From positions 124,001-188,000 of the forward strand of contig JAHDNF010000005.1 of the NCBI GenBank assembly GCA_018435605.1: DNA of 64,000 nucleotides. Direction: 5' to 3'. The number at the start of each line of letters is the position of its first letter. Within the stretch, counting starts at the first letter, position 1. Source of the DNA: a bacterium (GTDB lineage: Bacteria; Auribacterota; Auribacteria; Auribacterales; Auribacteraceae). The position numbers and the translations under genes are program-made. The notes beneath the pieces are model-generated. The model had not been told where the DNA came from, searched no databases, and saw only the letters and a program-made list of their open reading frames with translations. Below, one piece after another: positions 61,401-64,000 of this stretch.

Positions 61401-64000
61401 CTGGTATTCTATAAGTTCCGGCGATGTGTATGCGTACGTCGAAGCTATCTGTAAGTCTTTTACCCTAACCGGTAGCGCATAAGGATTTATGGTTGTTCCG
61501 AAATCTATAATCCTGCACGATCCGTCTTCGCCGATAAAGATATTGCCCGGTTTGATATCGTTGTGAATTATTCCCGCCCTATTAAGCCGTGTTAGTTCTT
61601 CGGTAATAGCGATTGCCATGTCAACCCGTTCCAATGGATTGTCGGGCAGTTCGTTGAGTATGGTGGACAGTACTTTGCCGTCTTTGAACGGAACAGCCAA
61701 AAACTGATTTTTGCCTGAATCGAAATTTTCTTTCGGTTCGACGAAACTGTCGTTATATACAGCGGCAATACTTTGAGCGTCATTGTTGTGCATTCGTATC
61801 CGCGAACGGAGCATGTAACCGGACAGCATAGGAGATACCGAGGCGGCATATATACGGTCTGCCAGATTTTCAGCGTGCACGTCAATATCCATGGACATAT
61901 TCATCAACTTGACAGCCCACTTGCTACCGTCCTGTTTGACAGCCAGATAAACCGTTCCCCATGTACCTGTTCCAAGTCGTGAATCAAAGGTAAATCCTCG
62001 TATGACGCCGCCGAGTTGCGCTATGAGCACTTCGGCTACCGGCCCCATAAAACGGGCGGTCTGGGAAATTTCTCCGGCAAGAGATATGGCGCATGATTTT
62101 TGAGCGTCGTCGAGCGCTGTGTTCGCTTTTATTTCGGAGATGACCTGTTGTTCGCGTGTTATCAATGATTCAAAATATGTTTGTAGCTCGTACAATTTCT
62201 CAAGACTACCTTCCTTAAAGGCGGATTCCATTCTGCGGGCGATGTCGTACACCACACGGTCGCTTTTTCTGCCCGGCCGGTTGTCGCTAATATCGTTTAG
62301 AAGGGATTCGAGTAGTACCGCCGAGGTATGCGACATACCGAATACGCCTTCATCAAGCTCATGCTTGAGTAGCTGGAAAAACAGAAGTATATTTTTATCC
62401 AGAGTCAGTTGGGCTGGCAGGTATATGTTCAGCGCTCCGTCTTTTTTTACAGACAGGGCGTTTACCGCCAGACTGTCGAGCTGTTCATAACCGACAAGAT
62501 GAATGTTGACAGGCGTGTCGTAACCGGGAACATATAATCGAAGTACGTTATCCTTAGGCGGTGTCATCTGCATGATGAAGCGTATGTTTTTCAAAACATC
62601 GACAAATGCCCGCAAGTTGCCGTCAAACTGCGGGTCGGATGGTCTTAGGGTTTTTCTGATACGATTCGTGTGTTCCTCATACTCGACCTGCATTTTCTGT
62701 TCAAAGGCAGTTATATGATCGGTCAGAGAATTGGGGATCGGATGTGACACCCATTTATCGACCCGCGCAAGAATGTCCGCGGTCATAGGCCTTTGCTGTG
62801 CTACCCAATGGGCAGTTATGGAATCGATATCGTCCGCTGGGCGTTTTTGTGCCGGTTGAGTAGTTTGCGCCTTGAATTTTTCCGAGTAATAGTTGCGTAA
62901 GTCGGCGTACATATCGGCAAAACTCGCGTAACGCTGATTGGAGTCTTGCGCTGTAGCTTTTACAAGGATATCATAAAGACGACTTGTAACATTTACAGGG
63001 AACATATTATGCTTAAGCATGTTGCCTGCGGCGTAAACGTCGCTTCGATGGTCGATAATGGAATACAGCAATTCGATGATGTACGGTTCGAGCAGTTCGC
63101 CCACTCGTATAGGGCTACTGATCTGCCCTGCTAAGGCCATAGATTTAAGATCGGGAATAACGGTGTCTACAATAACCGATACAGTTTGCGGGTTATGGGT
63201 ATAAGCCATGCAATCGCGCGCCGTTTTTTCTATGCCGGCAAACCATAGTGTGTTTAGATTGTCTAAGTCGATCTTTGGTAACAGTTTAAAATATTGTTTA
63301 AAAGTATCCGCCATCTGTGTAAATACGGTGCATTCCGGCGATGAGTAGCTACTAGACAAACCCACTATACAATCGCTCAGCCGCGCCGGTCTGTGTGCAT
63401 CGCTGACAGCGCATCCGAAATCGAGAAGCCGAGCCGATTGACGGTCGAAGTTGAACAATACGTTTTCCGGTTTTATATCATTGTGGATTATACCTTTGCG
63501 CTCCGTATTTCCCAAAGCTCCGATAAATGCCATGGACAATTCGAGCACGGCTTGTTCACTCATGGAAATCCGGTCTCGGTAGGATATTACCGAACCTTGT
63601 GTATAGGGGATGACCAGCATGGGTATATGGCCTTTTTGCGTATCTCCCTGATCTAAGATAACATCGTTGTAAGCTGTGTCTGTGATTTGTTCTTCACGGC
63701 GGAAACCTGAGAAGGCTACAGGGGTTGTGAACTCTATCTTAGGTAGTTTCACAACATACTGGAGTCCGTCTTTTTGCGCTAGATACACGGAACCGAAATT
63801 TCCTTCGGATATTTGCGTCCGGAAAGAAAATCCCCGCAATGTGCCGTTTTGTCCGGCTATTTCGTTTTCGGTAACCATAGAAAACCTGCGGGCGTATTCA
63901 GATATATCCGTAGCGAGCAGTTGCGCGTAATGTTTCTGCGTATCGGTAAGATTTGGATTCGCGGTTATTTCGTCGATTACGGAATCCTGCGATTCTATAA
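55455..64000 (-). CDS. Giant modular protein with repeated kinase and metallopeptidase-like modules (5' end outside window)
   Basis: At least 2847 residues are visible; the frame stays open to the right edge, so the Met at 63878 (residue 1 below) is internal. The 40 residues before it, with 'NPNLTDTQK', match the linkers that precede later modules ('NTALDDAQK', 'DPSLTAEQK'). Kinase 1: SEGNFGSVYLA, VAIK-type Lys44, HNDIKPEN (132-139), DFG 153. Kinase 2: GTGTWGTVYLA near 635, HND 772-774, DFG 792. Module 3 is a pseudokinase: TNS (1397-1399) replaces HND, and DLS (1418) replaces DFG. Each is followed by a helical region and a similar 'HEL' site: HELD 506, HELD 1145, HELLHLAGLNH 1758-1768 (metzincin-like HExxHxxGxxH), then HELKH 2458. 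HEAT-type repeats span about 1910-2290. Function unknown; a signalling or scaffold role is inference. Confidence 0.82.
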   Translation of the reverse strand, partial: IESQDSVIDEITANPNLTDTQKHYAQLLATDISEYARRFSMVTENEIAGQNGTLRGFSFRTQISEGNFGSVYLAQKDGLQYVVKLPKIEFTTPVAFSGFRREEQITDTAYNDVILDQGDTQKGHIPMLVIPYTQGSVISYRDRISMSEQAVLELSMAFIGALGNTERKGIIHNDIKPENVLFNFDRQSARLLDFGCAVSDAHRPARLSDCIVGLSSSYSSPECTVFTQMADTFKQYFKLLPKIDLDNLNTLWFAGIEKTARDCMAYTHNPQTVSVIVDTVIPDLKSMALAGQISSPIRVGELLEPYIIELLYSIIDHRSDVYAAGNMLKHNMFPVNVTSRLYDILVKATAQDSNQRYASFADMYADLRNYYSEKFKAQTTQPAQKRPADDIDSITAHWVAQQRPMTADILARVDKWVSHPIPNSLTDHITAFEQKMQVEYEEHTNRIRKTLRPSDPQFDGNLRAFVDVLKNIRFIMQMTPPKDNVLRLYVPGYDTPVNIHLVGYEQLDSLAVNALSVKKDGALNIYLPAQLTLDKNILLFFQLLKHELDEGVFGMSHTSAVLLESLLNDISDNRPGRKSDRVVYDIARRMESAFKEGSLEKLYELQTYFESLITREQQVISEIKANTALDDAQKSCAISLAGEISQTARFMGPVAEVLIAQLGGVIRGFTFDSRLGTGTWGTVYLAVKQDGSKWAVKLMNMSMDIDVHAENLADRIYAASVSPMLSGYMLRSRIRMHNNDAQSIAAVYNDSFVEPKENFDSGKNQFLAVPFKDGKVLSTILNELPDNPLERVDMAIAITEELTRLNRAGIIHNDIKPGNIFIGEDGSCRIIDFGTTINPYALPVRVKDLQIASTYAYTSPELIEYQQAVNGIQMMMEFIDSPQKSIPLYVFDNIKAILHRVLRRSLNSEAFGELVLDLIPAITSPASGVARYDECTITPEQIESLNNLLVKHLYTLVDTRSDIYSLGIIFNEYLFANFKPAPVQAIIDKTIAPDRDNRYRSFSQISADLWEYRTELAQSQTTAIELEMLRSQKWFAKTALSSTEAIDGIMQTWEYQVFSADHSQRVAEFADRLENRLPAIRREVATTLKSAGTWDKQRDAGIARFIKNLRSFSHALSELRLPQQFVDITVEDQRIAVGIHLVSQQNLQALGTNKITLVSDDRVDIYLSKNDFYGQPDVFFQNLKHELDVSVYGVSQKIAAVTDSLLNNSDQPYSLASMQIGSISSSLRHRFMMQVEESIKAKSIDEIYKIAEDFRSVIESEENFLSMLEADPSLTAEQKNAIRRLSENIVKEATFFAILTDQIIAERGGTLHGFKIIGAIDETPFHSRYLAEYGNTNWVITLLNAARLGSRSKLDAGIAMLQSEARIHRLAGDVLYSGTTGIFAHGENAFFAVAHKPLRSISDTLSTIPDDGLETRLDLALAVAKKLIEIEEKGIITNSISPRNIQISSDFTYVRLSDLSAAIRSQEPAETINHYASAANENYISPQMMSIQQLANSVIRAYEIIEKMNLTDLSDEDIIQLVRETLSSTLKDHPDRAITEDIIENIASLLETVPEMGEQLAGDKLTRHIDDAVNIYLAFIADRRSDIYSFGKILLNDIFFGQITDELLAIARKAANDNPAQRYTSFTDLYNALADYKNSLNPVTAFPDQALKVSSGNVAFGTICEVDDTRHAGLNELIKLQFRTDIKPIADLALLSAVIDSLKSWDYTALAANPQAGRVLDELRITAQDQWQSFIDRIANMAAHTDIYKLPADDYLLWVNQRFAAAHYGRFDNKNNIYLTEGFINLLSKEEQAQVVLHELLHLAGLNHPQADIIQQAHPHSASALDSVYNLVYFIANVELEEKIASVDQSEFQRFIDIFIPAVKQAMDAKKIFDEDIFDRLLSEHKFTPDFSKRITPVVTDLLAKYAQTGELPDPSNMRITDRQIELLIDQLDSTTLFVRMKAVDTLVAIGRPAVRQLIATLKTSDPQVKERILYILGLTGDPVAMHAAVVNMEDKSVAVQASACQAVINLSTKAHAPMLMSLIGSTQNDTVLLTALRALKKIAVYPSIDSPYYYLHQNREIRETAGEILRIQGINHAAEIDSAGNTWELIYNLGKLVDTPQFESALSELRAQGNKITPFLQTAVGFKDHPSVVRWSAILLGELGDRQAVRPLLELSRTAPQTIRNRAMELLQNPIYSEALLDVVSGENTEDSAMCAKILGMTKYAPAFEQLRAVVMNENRVYSFPTIQESLYALADNMDKRGLSDFFDQVAQNRMDRQTMTFDDSLLLLEIAVLIKQHSLKKATPVLRDLLRDPHPSIIKSAIEGLAELGDASDIYMIQLFGLRHEKLRPTVDEAVEKLNGTWSRIKASFKANIGFFAAGMPPTQFFTSDNYLHKRNLTGIDQIREFGDFEPVTVHIPADNTFYSFTIDVDTDFQHSNLKHPLSKNTFALMIENMLADKPDMARALHGKQITLALLTKSFRLSENHREDDFIGINEAIMRIADRGSMLTLLKELLLHELKHEAGLAPAEFTEFTEWESKEISSIVRSIISLLPYRKYLGQFIEHIRPAFSNDSFFIFILDEIRHGRMYESELDLLNKIDMGDSYDAVVNQFSVQLTQYRLNAYPRSESQDILDQIKALGVLEQDALSLISLPPQKHIEGRYENIPYMPQHLKQKIQNIFMDEYAQRLLSRLLEIEGYAPMFKTFFNSMILDDLNPAESRKKVTEFKQFVARKMGVTLDATPSSDGYFMSVYVMEYLMSLFRGDKSVIHSHPSAAKLEHYLLEAIKDREKKFYGQIRFNTDAVAGTPIYREAQKAYLSHLIKLAELNYLPMTIFTDEEFTRRAASASSPRPVKKIHIEQRTGVETSL

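Noticed and set aside
63876-63878. ATG at 63878 as the start of the giant kinase protein
   Set aside because: The frame is open for 40 more codons to the window edge, and those residues match the inter-module linkers of the same protein, so this Met is internal.
1-64000. tRNA, rRNA, CRISPR array, insertion sequence or prophage genes
   Set aside because: I looked for acceptor-stem/TpsiC-like patterns, spaced direct repeats, transposase and integrase motifs and saw none that could be supported.

Overview
The window reads as a chromosomal segment of an uncultured-type Gram-negative (diderm) bacterium. Outer-membrane biology is indicated by a type II secretion/type IV pilus-like pseudopilin operon, an ADP-heptose epimerase (LPS core), lipoproteins, YdbH/YnbE/YdbL-like envelope genes and two PEP-CTERM surface proteins. 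The very large modular proteins (2072 aa, and more than 2847 aa), the DnaA-like paralogue and the gene style resemble Omnitrophota or neighbouring PVC-type candidate phyla. That placement is inference from protein style; no rRNA or marker phylogeny is available here. I see no tRNA, rRNA, CRISPR array, insertion sequence or prophage.

Layout. 1-6078 (+): end of gspF, then six pseudopilin/minor pseudopilin genes ending in an unusually large GspK. 6087-7658 (-): a PEP-CTERM protein and a thioredoxin-fold protein. 7823-7972 (-): a candidate small RNA with its own promoter, terminator and an anti-Shine-Dalgarno-like loop. 8238-11308 (-): fmt, galE, def and a degenerate nuclease-like gene. 11644-19708 (+): a 2072-aa exported multidomain protein and a GT-C glycosyltransferase. 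19728-21578 (-): a membrane tail-anchored DnaA-type AAA+ ATPase without a DNA-binding domain. 22073-26333 (+): GldA/GldF/GldG/DUF4340 ABC system. 26396-26830 (-): PilZ. 27023-29934 (+): short YdbH-like protein, YnbE-YdbL fusion, second PEP-CTERM protein.

30195-31663 (+): a pterin/folate cluster (SDR, folB, folK). 31726-32145 (-): HIT protein. 32632-36112 (+): ctpA-like protease, polysaccharide deacetylase-like lipoprotein, tsaD. 36148-37125 (-): CorA-like protein without GMN. 37316-40481 (+): deoxyhypusine synthase-like protein, NAD-dependent epimerase, hldD. 40525-42441 (-): phosphohexomutase. 42614-48416 (+): GT2 glycosyltransferase, ParB-like protein, spore-photoproduct-lyase-like radical SAM protein, TPR protein, glutamine amidotransferase, lipA. 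48615-49208 (+): OsmC. 49330-55332 (-): cytosine deaminase, a secreted protein of the family often mislabelled 'asparagine synthetase B', a TPR lipoprotein, a PD-(D/E)XK nuclease-like protein and msrB. 55455-64000 (-): a giant protein of repeated kinase plus metallopeptidase-like modules that runs off the right edge.

The most unusual items are the giant modular kinase protein, the tail-anchored DnaA paralogue, the 2072-aa exported protein and the C-rich-loop small RNA. The rest is mainly housekeeping (translation start and formylation, folate, lipoate, tRNA t6A) and cell-envelope biogenesis.
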